Origin: Hordeum vulgare subsp. vulgare
Lineage: Eukaryota; Streptophyta; Magnoliopsida; Poales; Poaceae
Reading direction: 5' to 3'
NCBI RefSeq assembly: GCF_904849725.1
Contig: NC_058521.1
Coordinates: 98,008,244-98,072,243, forward strand
DNA: 64,000 nt
Part shown: positions 12,556 to 23,812 of the stretch, piece by piece
Position numbering within the stretch: position 1 is the stretch's first letter
How the letters are laid out: each line of letters starts with the position of its first letter
Notes under the pieces: model-generated
Told to the model about the DNA's origin: nothing
What the model saw: the letters and a program-made list of their open reading frames with translations, nothing else
Databases searched by the model: none
Made by a program: the position numbers and the translations under genes

Positions 12556-12875
12556 CCAGCGGTACTACCGCTGGCTGCAGCGGTACTACCGCTGACCAGG
12601 GGTGGTACTACCGCCGACTAGCGGTACTACCGCTGGCCCCAGCGGTACTACCGCTGGGCCCTGGTAGTTCAAAGACACTACCACCGCCAAGAAAGTCTTC
12701 GCAAAAAGGTCTGTCCACGAACAACCGCTATGCAGGCGGTACTAAGCTCCTGGAGCGGTACTACCGCTGACCAAGGGAGGTACTACCGCCAGCCCGCGGT
12801 ACTACCGCTGGCTGCAGCTGTACTACCGCTAGCATTCCAGCGCTACTACCACTAGGGCCAGCGGTACTACCGCTC
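12556..12875. repeat. Palindromic 15-mer array in the 3' LTR
   Basis: Many copies of AGCGGTACTACCGCT and near variants, separated by short spacers such as GGCTGC and GACCAGGGG, lie in the U3 part of the LTR. Each copy is a near-perfect palindrome with a three-base loop. The central base on the plus strand is C. The homologous array in the other LTR is at 23099-23495 and has more units. Confidence 0.92.
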
Positions 12876-13199
12876 GGGACCATTTTGCAAGGAGGAAAGA
12901 AACACAGTGGCGGGGGCCGCTCCAAAGATGAAGGTAAGGGAAAATATGTGAAGTGTGCGCGTGCAAAGATAGATTCCACCCAAACCTTTCCACTACGGTT
13001 CCCCTCTTAATAGTACGGCTTTCCTATGAGTGAAATAAAGAGAATCGTTGAGAGCGTTGTGCTTCCCTTCCATGAATGAGGAGGCGAGTCGTCTTGTGCC
13101 GTTGACGTGTGTTATCTGAAACCTTAACACACACGGTTAGTCCTTTACGGTACTGTCATCAATCACCAAAATTACTTAGGCATAAACTATGCCCCAACA

Positions 13200-13216
13200 A
13201 TCTCCCCTTTTTGGTG
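13200..13216 (-). other. Polypurine tract of the Copia element
   Basis: The reverse strand reads AAAAAGGGGGAGAT directly against the 3' LTR start at 13199. Confidence 0.85.
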
Positions 13217-13503
13217 GATTGATGACAATACCGAATTTGCATAGTAAGAAATATGAGAACAAGAAAGATAGAGATATATGACAATACGGGGCATATGACT
13301 CACAGCATATGATGGAAATCAATCTCACATAAGTTCTTGTCTCACAAATGATAGCAAACTAGAAGCACACCAAGTTTGAAGCAAAATACGAAAGAAAGCA
13401 AAGCAAAGCAAAGTTCGACTCTGAAAGCAAATCCAGCTCCTAGACTCTCTCCCCCTTTGGCACAAGACACCAAAAAGGGGCACACCTAACGCCACAGGTG
13501 GTT

Positions 13504-15480
13504 ACTCCTCATCCTCAGCATCACCAGATTCGTCGGTACCCTTGAGCCTGCATCCAAGTAGCCTCTGGAGTGATGTCGTCCTCTGATCCGCTGGAGATGT
13601 CAATATCAAGAGTCCTTAGGACACGCTTGTGCCTCTGGCGGCTCTCCTTCGGAGCCACGTGCGTCTGGTAATGACCCTTAGCCTGCATACAGAATAGGGT
13701 CTTCACCTTATCCTGCAGTTTGATGGCCCAAGATGGCATGGCAGAAGAGCGCGACTGAGAGGCGGTTCCTCTATCAGTAGCAGTCTATGTGTCAGTATCC
13801 ATCTGCTAAGAGGAAGTTGATGGGTTGGCCCATTTATCCTTGACGCGAAGCTTGACAGGGTCGTGCACAATGTAGTCAGCCTGAATGTATAGCTCCTCCT
13901 ACGGATAGGTATCTTGCCACTTCTGACGGATATAAGCAAACAGATAGGGCCCGTAGATGGGAACCTTGCGCATCATGATGCAGTTCCAGAGCTCCGTGAA
14001 CATCACATCAGAAATATCAAGAGGGGCAGACTCCTTAGTCATAGCCTCCTCACAGAGCAGCAGCATCTCAGCCAGAGAGCCATGAACCGCGTCGAAGTTA
14101 CCAATGCGAGGAAAGAGGGTGTTGCGGAAGATCCGATGCATGATGTCCAGATGCTTGGGGAGCACACCCTTCTTCACATAGAGTTGCTGCAATCTGTCCT
14201 TGGCGGGGGCCCTATCAGTGGGAGCTGCAGCATGAGGACGCGACCCAAGTGGAGTGTCAGCTCCCTGGAACCCAACCTTGAGGAATGCCATGAATTCACG
14301 CCAGGTACCGGTCATCTTCTGAGTCCCAGTCATCCACACCATAGAGCGCTCTTCATCAGGAGGGAAGTGGACCGTGACATAGAACTGGGTAACAACATTG
14401 GGGTCAAAATCTGTCTGGAAAGTGATGATGTCCTTGATGCCCAGTTTGTCAATCAGAGAGAGGGCATCACCAAAATAGTCCAGGTTCCGCTGAAGATGAG
14501 CGAGGTCAATCCACTGAACAGGGACAAAGTTCTTCTTGAAGTGCATGAAAATATCACGGTAGATCCTGCAGTCATCCCTGGTCCAAACATGGTCAACATT
14601 CTTGATCACAGCCTTCTCTTGGAGATAATGGTTTTGAGTGCGGAACCGCAGAAAGTCGTTGGGAGGCATTGTGCGCACATTGATCCCCTTGTCCTTGTGC
14701 GTGGTCTTCTTGAAAGCCTGCTTTTTGGGTTGCAGACCTGAAGTAGCGGAACCCTCTGGAGCCTCGGGGTTACGATAATGCTTTGACTACGTGTCTCGTG
14801 AGGGGTTCGAACGGCGAGCACCACCTGTGACACAAAACACACAGCGAAAAGGGCGAGAAAAAGAGTCAAGGCAATGAACTAGAAAAGCCAGAAAAGTAAA
14901 CACTCATTGCCAAGCACATGAAAAGAATGCACAGTGAATCCTCCTGGCGGTAGTACCGTTACCCCTGGCGGTAGTACCGCTGGGGTCCTAGTGGTAGTAC
15001 CGCTGGGGGTCCTAGCGGTAGTACCGCTGGGGGTCCTAGCGGTAGTACCGCTACCCTGGCGGTAGTACCGCTGGGGTTTGATTATCAGATCTGACAGAGA
15101 AAATAGTCCCCATGGATATGACTACACGAATTTTACGAGGAGCATGGGCTGTACATGAACACTAAGAACTCCACCACAGCCCTACACACATGAGGATCAC
15201 ATGTATCATCGAAATAAGTACATGCCTAGGCAAGAGAGAGAAAGTTTTAGATCTAATCCAAACATAGTTCAAGTGCTTGATCTAAAACAAGTAAATCCTA
15301 GGGCATGGCAAAATAATCAGCAACGATTTATAGGACCTACACTCCCCTCAAATATTTCCTTCATGCCATCCAAGAACAAGGCACAAGATCAAAGACATGG
15401 ATCCAAACCACCAATGCTCCTGACCCTAGAACAAGAACGTCAACCAAGAGAAGAAGGGGAGGAGCTTTACCGGGATTCAT
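13504..15480 (-). pseudogene. Decayed 3' accessory gene of the Copia element (plant-transposon-protein-like), probably two exons
   Basis: One reading frame runs from 14824 to 13521 with four in-frame TAG codons (14787-14789, 13899-13901, 13806-13808, 13785-13787), about 434 codons. Just before its stop, another frame gives an acidic tail ending at 13504, so a late frameshift is likely. The longest open piece (13899-14678) contains QFYVTVHF followed by WMTGTQKMTGTWREFMAFL. This resembles the 'putative plant transposon protein'/Athila ORF1-like domain, as I recall it. A CACAG|G acceptor lies at 14825-14829. Upstream, an ATG (15478-15480) followed ten bases on by a G|GTAAAG donor (15469-15470) would splice to it in phase, with an intron of about 646 nt. 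SIRE elements are known for an env-like gene in this position. No signal peptide or membrane segment is visible. Function is unknown. Confidence 0.65.
14941..15076. repeat. Palindromic 15-mer array inside the accessory-gene intron
   Basis: About five units of the GCGGTAGTACCGCT type lie within the proposed intron. The central base on the plus strand is G, opposite to the LTR arrays. Confidence 0.9.
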
Positions 15481-15636
15481 GGCCCTTGGAGGAGGAAGGA
15501 GAAGTGGAGCAAACCCTCCAATCCAATGGAGAGAAGGAGCTCCACGAAAAGAGATCAAAACTGGGGTATTTCGGGGATGAGGAGGGAGGAGCCGCGAGGA
15601 AGAAGAAAAAACCAGGGAAACACGGGATCCCCCTCC

Positions 15637-15644
15637 TTTATATA
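15637..15644 (-). promoter_or_regulatory. Candidate internal TATA box for the accessory gene
   Basis: Reverse-strand TATATAAA followed by GGAGGG is the same core as the LTR TATA box. It sits 19 bp downstream of a palindromic array, and the proposed accessory ATG lies about 160 bp further on. The array-then-TATA order copies that of the LTR promoter. A spliced transcript starting here has not been shown. Confidence 0.5.
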
Positions 15645-15660
15645 GCCCAAGGGGTACGGG

Positions 15661-15923
15661 CCAGCGGTAGTACCGTTGTGGACCTGGCGGTAGTACCGCT
15701 GCCTGGCGGTAGTACCGCTGGATGCAGCGGTAGTACCGTTGTGGTCCTGGCGGTAGTACCGCTCCCCTTGGCGGTAGTACCGCTCCCCCTTGAGATAGCC
15801 GTAAAAATTTCCTAGCAGGTCGTGTTAGATGGGGATCCTGGCGGTAGTACCGCTATCCCGAGCGGTAGTACCGCTGGGGTCCTGGCGGTAGTACCGCTCC
15901 CCCTGGCGGTAGTACCGCTGCAA
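15661..15923. repeat. Palindromic 15-mer array upstream of the internal TATA box
   Basis: About nine units of AGCGGTAGTACCGCT and variants (for example GGCGGTAGTACCGCT), with spacers such as GGGGTCCT and CCCCTT. It lies between pol and the accessory gene. Central base is G on the plus strand. Confidence 0.92.
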
Positions 15924-16214
15924 ATGTCACAACGTGACCTAGGATAAGAGAAGAACGTGGAAAAATGAGGGCGGTGGCCGAGGCCACCTATGTTTGAGAC
16001 AATGGTATGACACCGCGAAGAATTATCCTTGGGTTCATGACCAATGCTCGTCTTTGAAGCACAAGTGCCATTTGACAATGGCTAAAGTGAAAGACTAGAT
16101 TGATTTATGCATAATGGGGGGAGGGAAAGTTCATTGAGAGAACAACACTCCCCCTATGTCCATGCCTACATCTAGACAAGATGGAATGCAAAGTGAGGTG
16201 CAACATGCCTAGTT

Positions 16215-19200
16215 TCAATCCACATTACTTGAATCAATGATATTTAGCTCATGCCTTAACTCCCGAAACCTTGCTTCATCTAGAGGCTTAGTGAAAATAT
16301 CTGCAAGTTGCTCTTCAGTGTGGATGAAGTGAACCTCAATATCACCTAGCTTGATATGTTCACGAATGAAGTGATGGCGAATATTAATATGTTTGGTTTT
16401 GCTATGTTGCACTGGGTTGAGGGAAATCTTGATAGCACTTTGATTGTCACATAGAAGAGGCACTTTGTCACAAGTGACCCCATAATCCTTTAAAGTTTGC
16501 CTCATCCATAGCAATTGTGTACAACAACTTGCAGCTGCCACATACTCAGCTTCGGTGGATGATAAGGAGACGCAATTCTGCTTCTTTGACGACCAACTTA
16601 CCAATGAGCGACCAAGGAATTGGCATCCTCCAGACGTTGACTTCCTCTCCACACAATCTCCTGCCCAATCTAAATCAGAATAGCCAACTAGATTGAAGTT
16701 TGCTCCTTTGGGATGCCAAAGGCCAAAGTTTGGGGTATGAGCCAAATATCGAAAGATTCGCTTGACAGCCATGTAATGACTTTCTTTTGGTGCGGATTGA
16801 AACCGTGCACATATCCCTACACTCAACATAATATCCGCTCTAGATGCACAAAGGTAAAGGAGGGATCCAATCATGGAGCGATATACCTTTTGATCCACTA
16901 CTTTACCATTGAGATCACTGTCAAGCTTGCATATTGTTGGCATGGGGAACTTGACAGGTTTGACATCTTCGAGCTCGAACCGTTTGAGAATGTCTTGAGT
17001 GTACTTTGCTTGTTTGATGAATGTCCCTTCTAGACCTTGTTTAATCTCGAACCCGAGGAAGAACTTCAACTCTCCCATCATGGACATCTCAAACTTCTCA
17101 GTCATTAGTGCAGCAAATTCTTCATTGAAGGAAATGTTAGGAGAGCCAAAGATAATATCATCAACATATAGTTCGCATATGAACAAATCCCCTATAACCC
17201 TCTTAGTAAAAAGAGTGGGATCTATCTTCCCAATTTCAAACCCACGATCTTGTAACAACTTAGTAAGATACTCATACCACGCGCATGGGGCTTGTTTAAG
17301 GCCATAGAGTGCCTTATTAAGTTTGTACACATGATTGGGGAGCTTGGGATGTTCGAATCCCGCGGGTTGTTTGACATAGACCAACTCATTTAAAGGACCA
17401 TTAAGAAAGGCACTTTTCACATCCATTTGTTGTAATTTGAAGTTATGATGAGAAGCAAATGCAAGTAACATGCGAATAGATTCTAGACGAGCAACAGGGG
17501 CAAAGGTTTCACCGTAGTCGATACCCTCGACTTGGGAGTAGCCTTGAGCCACCAATCTTGCCTTGTTTCGAATCACAATCCCATTGGCATCTTGCTTGTT
17601 CTTGAATATCCATTTGGTCCCGATGACATTATGTTCCTCCGTTGGCCTAGGCACTAAATCCCAGACTTGGTTGCGCTCGAAGTTGTTAAGTTCTTCGTGC
17701 ATGACCATAAGACAATCATCATCATCGAGCACTTCCTGTACGTGTTGAGGTTCACAATACGAAACAAACGCGTGATGCTCCCAATAATTCCAAATCTGTT
17801 GACGGGTGGATACTCCCCTTTTTAAACTGCCAAGTACATTCTTCATAAGATGTGACTTGACTCTCAACTTGTTCGCAATCTTGGCTGCTCGACGCTCCAA
17901 GAGTTCTTCATTAGATAATGGGGGAGCATCGGCTTGTTTACTTTGCTTGCCCTTGCGTCTTAAGCCGGCTGTTGGTGCTCCAGAAGGGAATTGTGAGACA
18001 GTCTCCTGATCATCTTGTCCTTCGACTTGAGCAGGTTCACTAGTTTGTTCTTGTATTTGTGGTTGCTCTTGATCTTGATCTTGTGCTTCTACTTGGTCTG
18101 GATCTCGGGGTTGCACTTGATCTTGATCATGAGCAGGTTCGGAGTCTTGGGGTAGTGCTTGAATATCCTGAGACACATCATCATTGTTGGGCAATTTATC
18201 TTGACCTTGAGCTTGTTTGTTTTGTTGAGAGTCTTCTCTTTGTTCATCGGAAGCGTGTGGGGCTTGTGGAGGTGATGGCTCCACTTGAGTAGAGCATTGT
18301 CCTTCTCCTTCGGCCACAAGGGGTTCCTCAATGGGGAGTATTTGACCAATCCCAATTCTTCTTATGGCTTGGGGAGGAATTTCATCACCTACATCACAAA
18401 GACCACTTTGCTCCACTTGGGAGCCATTATTTTCATCAAACTCTACGTTACACGTATCCTCAATTAGTCTGGTGGACTTGTTGAGGACACGGTAAGCATG
18501 AGAGTTTGTAGCATAACCAACAAAGATACCCTCATGTGCTCTAGAATCAAATTTAGCTAACTGTGCTCCTTTCTTGAGAATGAAACACTTACAACCGAAT
18601 ACCCGGAAGTACTTGAGATTGGGTTTGTTTCCAGTTAGAATCTCATATGGAGTCTTGTTCAAGCCTTTGTGGATGTAGAGCCGATTGGATGCATGACATG
18701 CTGTGTTGATGGCCTCTGCCCAGAAGTTATATGGAGATTTGAATTCTGCCATCATTGTCCTTGCAGCGTCTATCAAGGTCCGGTTCTTCCTTTCTGCCAC
18801 GCCATTTTGTTGAGGGGTATATGGTGCAGAATATTGGTGTTTTATTCCCTCATCACCTAGAAACTCATCTAAGGTGTAGTTCTTGAACTCGGTGCCGTTG
18901 TCACTTCTAATCATCAAGATCTTTGCTTCATGTTGACGTTGCGCTTCATTAGCAAAGTTGATGACCGTTTGTTGAGTTTCACTCTTCTTTTTAAAGAAAT
19001 ATACCCAGGTACATCTTGAGTTGTCGTCAACAATCACTAAGCAATACTTTCTGCCTCCAAGACTATCAAATGATGGAGGACCAAACAGATCCATATGGAG
19101 AAGTTCCAATGGCCTCTTAGTGTAGATAAGAGTCGTTGGACGATGAGCAGTTTCATGAATCTTTCCTTCAATGCAGGCACTGCAAACACGATCTTTAGCA

Positions 19201-19718
19201 AAACTCACATTTGTTAGTCCACGAATATGGTCCCCTGTCAGAAGACTTTGCAAAGATCTCATATTGACATGAGCTAAACGGCGATGCCAAAGCCAGCCCA
19301 CATCAACTTTAGCCATTAAACATGTCGCAGTCTTAGTGGGTCGCTTTGAGAAGTTCACCACATAAAGACCATTTTCGACATATCCAACATAGGCTACTTT
19401 AAGAGTCTTGCTCCTCAAGAGGACCACAATATCAAGATTAAAGAATGTGGAAAAACCCATAATTGCGAGTTGACGAACTGAAAGTAAATTGTAGGCAAGT
19501 GACTCAACAAGCATGACCTTCTCAATAGATAAATCTTGAGAGATGACCACCTTACCAAATCCCAATACCTTTGAAGAGGATGCATCGGCGAATTGGACAT
19601 GGGTGGGCATAGATGGAGAAGGATGCACATCCACCACTAAGTCCTTGCTTCCGGTCATATGATTTGTTGCTCCACTATCGAGCAACCATGACACCCCACC
19701 GGAAGCAAACTCCTGCAA
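16215..19718 (-). CDS. pol: Copia pol polyprotein: protease, integrase, reverse transcriptase, RNase H
   Basis: A single open frame of 1167 codons encodes the enzymes that cleave the polyprotein, copy the RNA and insert the cDNA. Visible in order are the protease DSGATNHM near residue 15, the GAG-pre-integrase HRRLAHVN near 145, the integrase core with [19 protein letters not shown] and [11 protein letters not shown] (the D-D-E residues), and a Gln/Asp-rich linker about 470-610. Next come RT with [12 protein letters not shown] and the ALYGLKQAP block, and Copia RNase H with [10 protein letters not shown] and [14 protein letters not shown]. No stops or frameshifts are seen. The frame opens without an ATG, in a different frame from gag and immediately after the gag stop, so it is probably expressed by frameshifting or is separated by a one-base change. 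It is the best-preserved pol in the window. Confidence 0.95.
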   Translation of the reverse strand: MQEFASGGVSWLLDSGATNHMTGSKDLVVDVHPSPSMPTHVQFADASSSKVLGFGKVVISQDLSIEKVMLVESLAYNLLSVRQLAIMGFSTFFNLDIVVLLRSKTLKVAYVGYVENGLYVVNFSKRPTKTATCLMAKVDVGWLWHRRLAHVNMRSLQSLLTGDHIRGLTNVSFAKDRVCSACIEGKIHETAHRPTTLIYTKRPLELLHMDLFGPPSFDSLGGRKYCLVIVDDNSRCTWVYFFKKKSETQQTVINFANEAQRQHEAKILMIRSDNGTEFKNYTLDEFLGDEGIKHQYSAPYTPQQNGVAERKNRTLIDAARTMMAEFKSPYNFWAEAINTACHASNRLYIHKGLNKTPYEILTGNKPNLKYFRVFGCKCFILKKGAQLAKFDSRAHEGIFVGYATNSHAYRVLNKSTRLIEDTCNVEFDENNGSQVEQSGLCDVGDEIPPQAIRRIGIGQILPIEEPLVAEGEGQCSTQVEPSPPQAPHASDEQREDSQQNKQAQGQDKLPNNDDVSQDIQALPQDSEPAHDQDQVQPRDPDQVEAQDQDQEQPQIQEQTSEPAQVEGQDDQETVSQFPSGAPTAGLRRKGKQSKQADAPPLSNEELLERRAAKIANKLRVKSHLMKNVLGSLKRGVSTRQQIWNYWEHHAFVSYCEPQHVQEVLDDDDCLMVMHEELNNFERNQVWDLVPRPTEEHNVIGTKWIFKNKQDANGIVIRNKARLVAQGYSQVEGIDYGETFAPVARLESIRMLLAFASHHNFKLQQMDVKSAFLNGPLNELVYVKQPAGFEHPKLPNHVYKLNKALYGLKQAPCAWYEYLTKLLQDRGFEIGKIDPTLFTKRVIGDLFICELYVDDIIFGSPNISFNEEFAALMTEKFEMSMMGELKFFLGFEIKQGLEGTFIKQAKYTQDILKRFELEDVKPVKFPMPTICKLDSDLNGKVVDQKVYRSMIGSLLYLCASRADIMLSVGICARFQSAPKESHYMAVKRIFRYLAHTPNFGLWHPKGANFNLVGYSDLDWAGDCVERKSTSGGCQFLGRSLVSWSSKKQNCVSLSSTEAEYVAAASCCTQLLWMRQTLKDYGVTCDKVPLLCDNQSAIKISLNPVQHSKTKHINIRHHFIREHIKLGDIEVHFIHTEEQLADIFTKPLDEARFRELRHELNIIDSSNVD

Positions 19719-19722
19719 TAGA

Positions 19723-22263
19723 TCAAGGCTTGGTTTTAGGTACCCATTTTTTAATGGGTCCTTTCATGTTAGAGACAAGGGTCTTAGGAACCCAGATAGC
19801 CCATTCAATATCCTCAACGTAGGAACCAACAAATCTGGCATAAACATGCCCATCACTAGCACAACATAAGACATAAGAAGAATTGAGTTTGTCGGCTGTG
19901 TTAGTAGGAATGGTTTTGCCCTTCTTGAGGTTTCCATAGTCCACCTTTTTCCTGTTCACTTTCTGAGTCCCCTCACCCTCTTTGGCAAAGATGTCCATGA
20001 GGGCGGGATATCGTTTGTTCATGTTCCTCCTTTTACCTTTTGACTTGGAGGTAAGTCCAAGTCCCTCCTTTCCTACAACACCCTTTTGAGTGCTCAAGAG
20101 GTCGTTCAGACTCTTCTCACCTTGTATGCATGCCACAAGGCCCTTCTCAAGTTTCTCCTTTAACTTGGCATTTTCCTCCACAAGATGTACATGCTCACAA
20201 CAGGGGTTAGTTGCACAAGCATTATAAATTAACACAAAGGGAGGGCAAGTAGAGATCTCCTTGGTAAGTTTTGCTTGGAGTTGATCATGAGAATCTTTCA
20301 AACAGAAATGAGCACCTTTCAAGACCTTGTGGGCCTTGTCAAGCGTGTCAAACTCCTCTTTGAGTCTGTCATGGCCAACCCCAAGAGCATACTTTTCAGA
20401 CTTAAGCATACGAGTAAGAACAACATCATGATCTAGTTTCTTTTGCATTTTAGCGCAGTCATCGTTATATGACTCCTCAAGAGCCAAACGAAGAGTGCGC
20501 TCCTTTTCTAGAGCATTAGATAATTCGGCAATTTCATCGGCATAGTCACGACTATGTCTCCGAAGCTCGGAGATGGTCTCCTCATGAGACTCAATGAGGT
20601 GAGTGGCCTCACCCAGTTGTTCCAAGAGAGCAACAAAGTGGTTCTTGGGTTCTCCCTTAATAGTGCACAGAAACTTGTCAAGATCATGCTCATTAAGTTC
20701 CCCAGCATCACTATCTTCAATACAATTTAACAAAGAAGGAGCAGAAGCAATGTTGGTCTTAATGATGGGAGTTACCTGATTGATACCTTTTGTAATGAGG
20801 AACTTGGTGATGTGGTTCTCGTTGGGGGCGTTGAAGAGAGACACCTTCTGGGGAGAGGTAGTGGCAATAGCAACAGTTGCCGTTGCCACTGTATCGTCAT
20901 CATCATCATCATCGGAAGGATACTCTTCACGTGCCACAATCCCTTTTGGGTGAGGTTTCTTCACAAAGTTGTTCTTGATTGGAAATGATTTGGTTTTGTC
21001 TTTGCGAATGAGCTTGCCTCCGTTGTCTTCCCTTTTCTCATAGGGACATTTGGCCACGAAGTGACTCACGTTACCACAGTTATAACATGTCCTTACTCGT
21101 TGTTTGGGTTTGAATCCACTCGAGTTGTTCTTGGTGAAGGTGGGTCTTGAGTTCCTCTTGTTGCCCCAGAATTGCCTTGATGCAAGAGCCATGTGCTCAT
21201 GATAGGCATACTTGGTGTCTTCAGGGCAGCCCTCCTCTTCCTCATCTTCTTCTTCTTCTTCAAGCATTGCTTTTGCTTTCAACGCAAGGTTGGGTGAAGT
21301 TGTCTTTGATCGAACACGAGCAAGTGCATTGTCGGCTGTTTCGTTCATAATTGACATTGCAATGAATTCATCCAACACCTCACTGGAATACAAGGAGTGG
21401 AAGTCTGGCCGCTGACGAATGACAGATGACATGGCTTTGTTGAAAGGCATGATGGCTTTAAGGAACTTGCGCTTGACCCATGTATCGTCCACATCCTTGC
21501 TCCCATGATCCTTGAGTGCCACAGCAATAGCAGTCACCCTCTGATAGAGATCACGAGGGTCCTCGTCTTCCTTCATCACAAACTCATCGGCCTTATCAAG
21601 TATCACTTCATAGTTGGATCGTTGAATGCTTGAGCTTCCCTTGTACAACACCATAATATGCTCCCAACAATACTTGGCCAAAGTGAAGGGACGCAAGTCT
21701 GGAAGATCTTCAGGTGGCACTGCAGACTGGAGAATAAACAAAGCAGAGTGATTGTATTGATTGTCTGCATCTTCTCTTGGAGTGAGGTTGCTTGGATCAT
21801 GGGGATAATATCCTTGCTCGATGATTCTCCACAAGTTTGTTGAGCTGTGATTCAAATGAGACTTAATAGAAAACACCGAGTTAGCAAAGTCACCTTTCAC
21901 AAGCTTAGGAGGAGGACCAACAGGATTAAGACGTGGTGCGGAAACGGATCCTCCATAGACCATGGGGGGTGGAACTGAGGCATATGTTCGAGTCCCATCC
22001 TTTTCGTGAGATGAGGAAGGTCGCATACCTTTAGCCGCTTCCTTAGAGGAGTTGGCCTCCGAATCGGTGACGGTGGGTTTAACCACTATAGCCGGTTCGG
22101 GTGAACTTTTAAATCCCTCAATTAACTCTTTAAGCATGGTCTTGACTTCGTTCGTCAAGGACGTCTTGAGGGCGGCCATAGCCGTATTCAAGTCGTCCCT
22201 TGTGACCGAAGTCAAGTCCATGGCCTCGGGTTGCCCATGGTTAATTCCCTCTTTGCCTTCCAT
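19723..22263 (-). CDS. gag: Copia gag (nucleocapsid/capsid) protein
   Basis: An 846-codon open frame starts with an ATG at 22263, 38 bp inside the PBS. Gag forms the virus-like particle and packages the RNA. Visible are a UBN2/retrotran-gag-like region about 130-300, an acidic run (about 330), one CCHC zinc knuckle [14 protein letters not shown] near 391-404, a poly-Asp run near 445 and a long heptad-like coiled-coil region about 555-720. The length is at the long end for plant Copia gags and fits the SIRE lineage. It ends with TGA at 19723-19725. pol begins just beyond it in the +1 frame. The frame is uninterrupted. Confidence 0.93.
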   Translation of the reverse strand: MEGKEGINHGQPEAMDLTSVTRDDLNTAMAALKTSLTNEVKTMLKELIEGFKSSPEPAIVVKPTVTDSEANSSKEAAKGMRPSSSHEKDGTRTYASVPPPMVYGGSVSAPRLNPVGPPPKLVKGDFANSVFSIKSHLNHSSTNLWRIIEQGYYPHDPSNLTPREDADNQYNHSALFILQSAVPPEDLPDLRPFTLAKYCWEHIMVLYKGSSSIQRSNYEVILDKADEFVMKEDEDPRDLYQRVTAIAVALKDHGSKDVDDTWVKRKFLKAIMPFNKAMSSVIRQRPDFHSLYSSEVLDEFIAMSIMNETADNALARVRSKTTSPNLALKAKAMLEEEEEDEEEEGCPEDTKYAYHEHMALASRQFWGNKRNSRPTFTKNNSSGFKPKQRVRTCYNCGNVSHFVAKCPYEKREDNGGKLIRKDKTKSFPIKNNFVKKPHPKGIVAREEYPSDDDDDDDTVATATVAIATTSPQKVSLFNAPNENHITKFLITKGINQVTPIIKTNIASAPSLLNCIEDSDAGELNEHDLDKFLCTIKGEPKNHFVALLEQLGEATHLIESHEETISELRRHSRDYADEIAELSNALEKERTLRLALEESYNDDCAKMQKKLDHDVVLTRMLKSEKYALGVGHDRLKEEFDTLDKAHKVLKGAHFCLKDSHDQLQAKLTKEISTCPPFVLIYNACATNPCCEHVHLVEENAKLKEKLEKGLVACIQGEKSLNDLLSTQKGVVGKEGLGLTSKSKGKRRNMNKRYPALMDIFAKEGEGTQKVNRKKVDYGNLKKGKTIPTNTADKLNSSYVLCCASDGHVYARFVGSYVEDIEWAIWVPKTLVSNMKGPIKKWVPKTKP

Positions 22264-22300
22264 ACTCTTCGGGTGGTTAAACCCTTAATAAAGAGACGTG

Positions 22301-22312
22301 GCTCTGATACCA
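22301..22312 (-). other. Primer binding site of the Copia element (tRNA-iMet)
   Basis: Reverse-strand TGGTATCAGAGC begins two bases from the 5' LTR edge at 22315. Confidence 0.92.
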
Positions 22313-22314
22313 AT

Positions 22315-23812
22315 TGAAAGGATCGATATGGTTGACTAGAGGGGGGGGGGGTAAATAGACAACGACCACTTTTTAATTAATCTTAGCAAGTTAAGGAAAC
22401 AACATATGGGTTCACAAATATTATGGCAATGAGGTGAACCCTACTGAAGGTAACAACGAGAGCTATTAAGACAAGTAAGATATAGTCACAAACATAAGCA
22501 TACACATAGTAAAGGATAGAGATAACCACAAGTGGAACCGATGGAGACGAGGATGTGTTACCAAAGTTCCTTCCCTTTGACAGGAAGTACGTCTCCGTTG
22601 GAGCGATGTGGAGGAACAATGCTCCCCAATAAGCCACTAAGGCCACCGTATTCTCCTCACTCCCTTGCACGATGCAAGGTACCGTGATTCCACTATAGGT
22701 GCCCTTGAAGGCGGCGACCGAACCTTTACACACAAGGTTGGGGCAAACTCCACACAAAGCTTGGAGGCTCCCAACTAGACCACCAAGCTTCACCACAATG
22801 GAATATGGCTTCGAGGTGACCTCAACCGTCTGGGATGCTCAAACACCCAAGAGTAACAAGATCCGCAAGGGATTGGTGGGGGAATCAACTTTTCTCTCGG
22901 TGGAAGTGTGGATCTAGGCCTTCTCAACCAATCCCTAAAGAATCAACAAGTTTGATTGGCTAGGGAGAGAGATCGGGCACTTTTGAGCTTAGGGAGCAAC
23001 AATGGAGCTTGGGGAGGTAAGAGATGAGGTTCCACAGCTAGAAGAACCCTTTATATAGTGGGGGGAAAATCCAACCGTTTTCCCACTCTCTGCGCGAGCT
23101 CCAGCGGTACTACCGCTGGCTGCAGCGGTACTACCGCTGGCACTCCAGCGGTACTACCGCTGACCAGGGGCGGTACTACCGCTGACTAGCGGTACTACCG
23201 CTGGTTGCAGCGGTACTACCGCTGGCACTCCAGCGGTATTACCGCTGGCCCCAGCGGTACTACCGCTAGGCCCCTGGTAGTGCAAAGACACTACCACCGC
23301 CAAGAAAGTATTTGCAAAAAGGTCCGTCCATGAACAACCGCTAGGCAGGCGGTACTAACCTCCTGGAGCGGTACTACCGCTGACCAGGGGCGGTACTACC
23401 GCCAACCCGCGGTACTACCGCTGGCTGCAGCGGTACTACCGCTAGCATTCCAGCGGTACTATCGCTAGGGCCAGCGGTACTACCGCTGAGGACCATTTTG
23501 CAAGGAGGAAAGAAACACAGTGGTGGGGGCCGCTCCAAAGATGAAGGTAAGGGAAAATATGTGAAGTGTGCGCATGCAAAGATAGATTCCACCCAAACCA
23601 TTCCACTACGGTTCCCCTCTTAATAGTACGGCTTTCCTTTGACTCAAATAAAGAGAATCGTAGAGAGCGCCGTGCTTCCGCTCCATGAATGAGGAGGCGA
23701 GTCGTCTTGTGCCGTTGACGTGTGTTATCTGAAACCTTAACACACACGGTTAGTCCTTTACGGTACTGTCATCAATCACCAAAATTACTTAGGCATAAAC
23801 TATTCCCCAACA
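22315..23812 (-). repeat. 5' LTR of the Copia element
   Basis: TG...CA bounded, matching 11772-13199 along its length. It holds a palindromic array (23099-23495) and a TATA box at 23050-23057 in the same relative places as the partner LTR. Extra palindromic units explain most of its greater length. Confidence 0.93.
23099..23495. repeat. Palindromic 15-mer array in the 5' LTR
   Basis: Repeated AGCGGTACTACCGCT with central C on the plus strand, as in the other LTR but with additional units (for example around 23200-23260). Confidence 0.92.

Larger units (their letters stand above)
11772..13199 (-). repeat. 3' LTR of the Copia element
   Basis: Starts TGAAAGGATCGATATGG and ends CCCCAACA on the plus strand, matching 22315-23812. 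It is about 70 bp shorter than its partner, largely because it has fewer units of a palindromic repeat. Confidence 0.93.
11772..23812 (-). mobile_element. Complete SIRE/Maximus-like Copia retrotransposon
   Basis: A 12.0-kb reverse-strand element with LTRs of 1428 bp (left, 3' LTR) and 1498 bp (right, 5' LTR), both TG...CA. It has a tRNA-iMet PBS, a PPT, uninterrupted gag and pol frames, and an extra decayed gene between pol and the 3' LTR. Flanks are GTGTG (11767-11771) and GTGTC (23813-23817), a 4-of-5 target duplication. The gag-PR-IN-RT-RH order proves Copia. The large size, long gag and extra 3' gene fit the SIRE lineage (Maximus in Triticeae). The first roughly 475 bp of the two LTRs differ by about 4 percent by eye, so the insertion is not very recent. 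Confidence 0.9.

Noticed and set aside
13914..14741. 275-codon plus-strand open frame
   Set aside because: It is the antisense shadow of the accessory gene, which has recognisable motifs on the reverse strand.
15201..15815. 204-codon plus-strand open frame within the Copia element
   Set aside because: It is antisense to the element, lies over the proposed promoter and intron, and its C-terminal third is only translation of the palindromic array.
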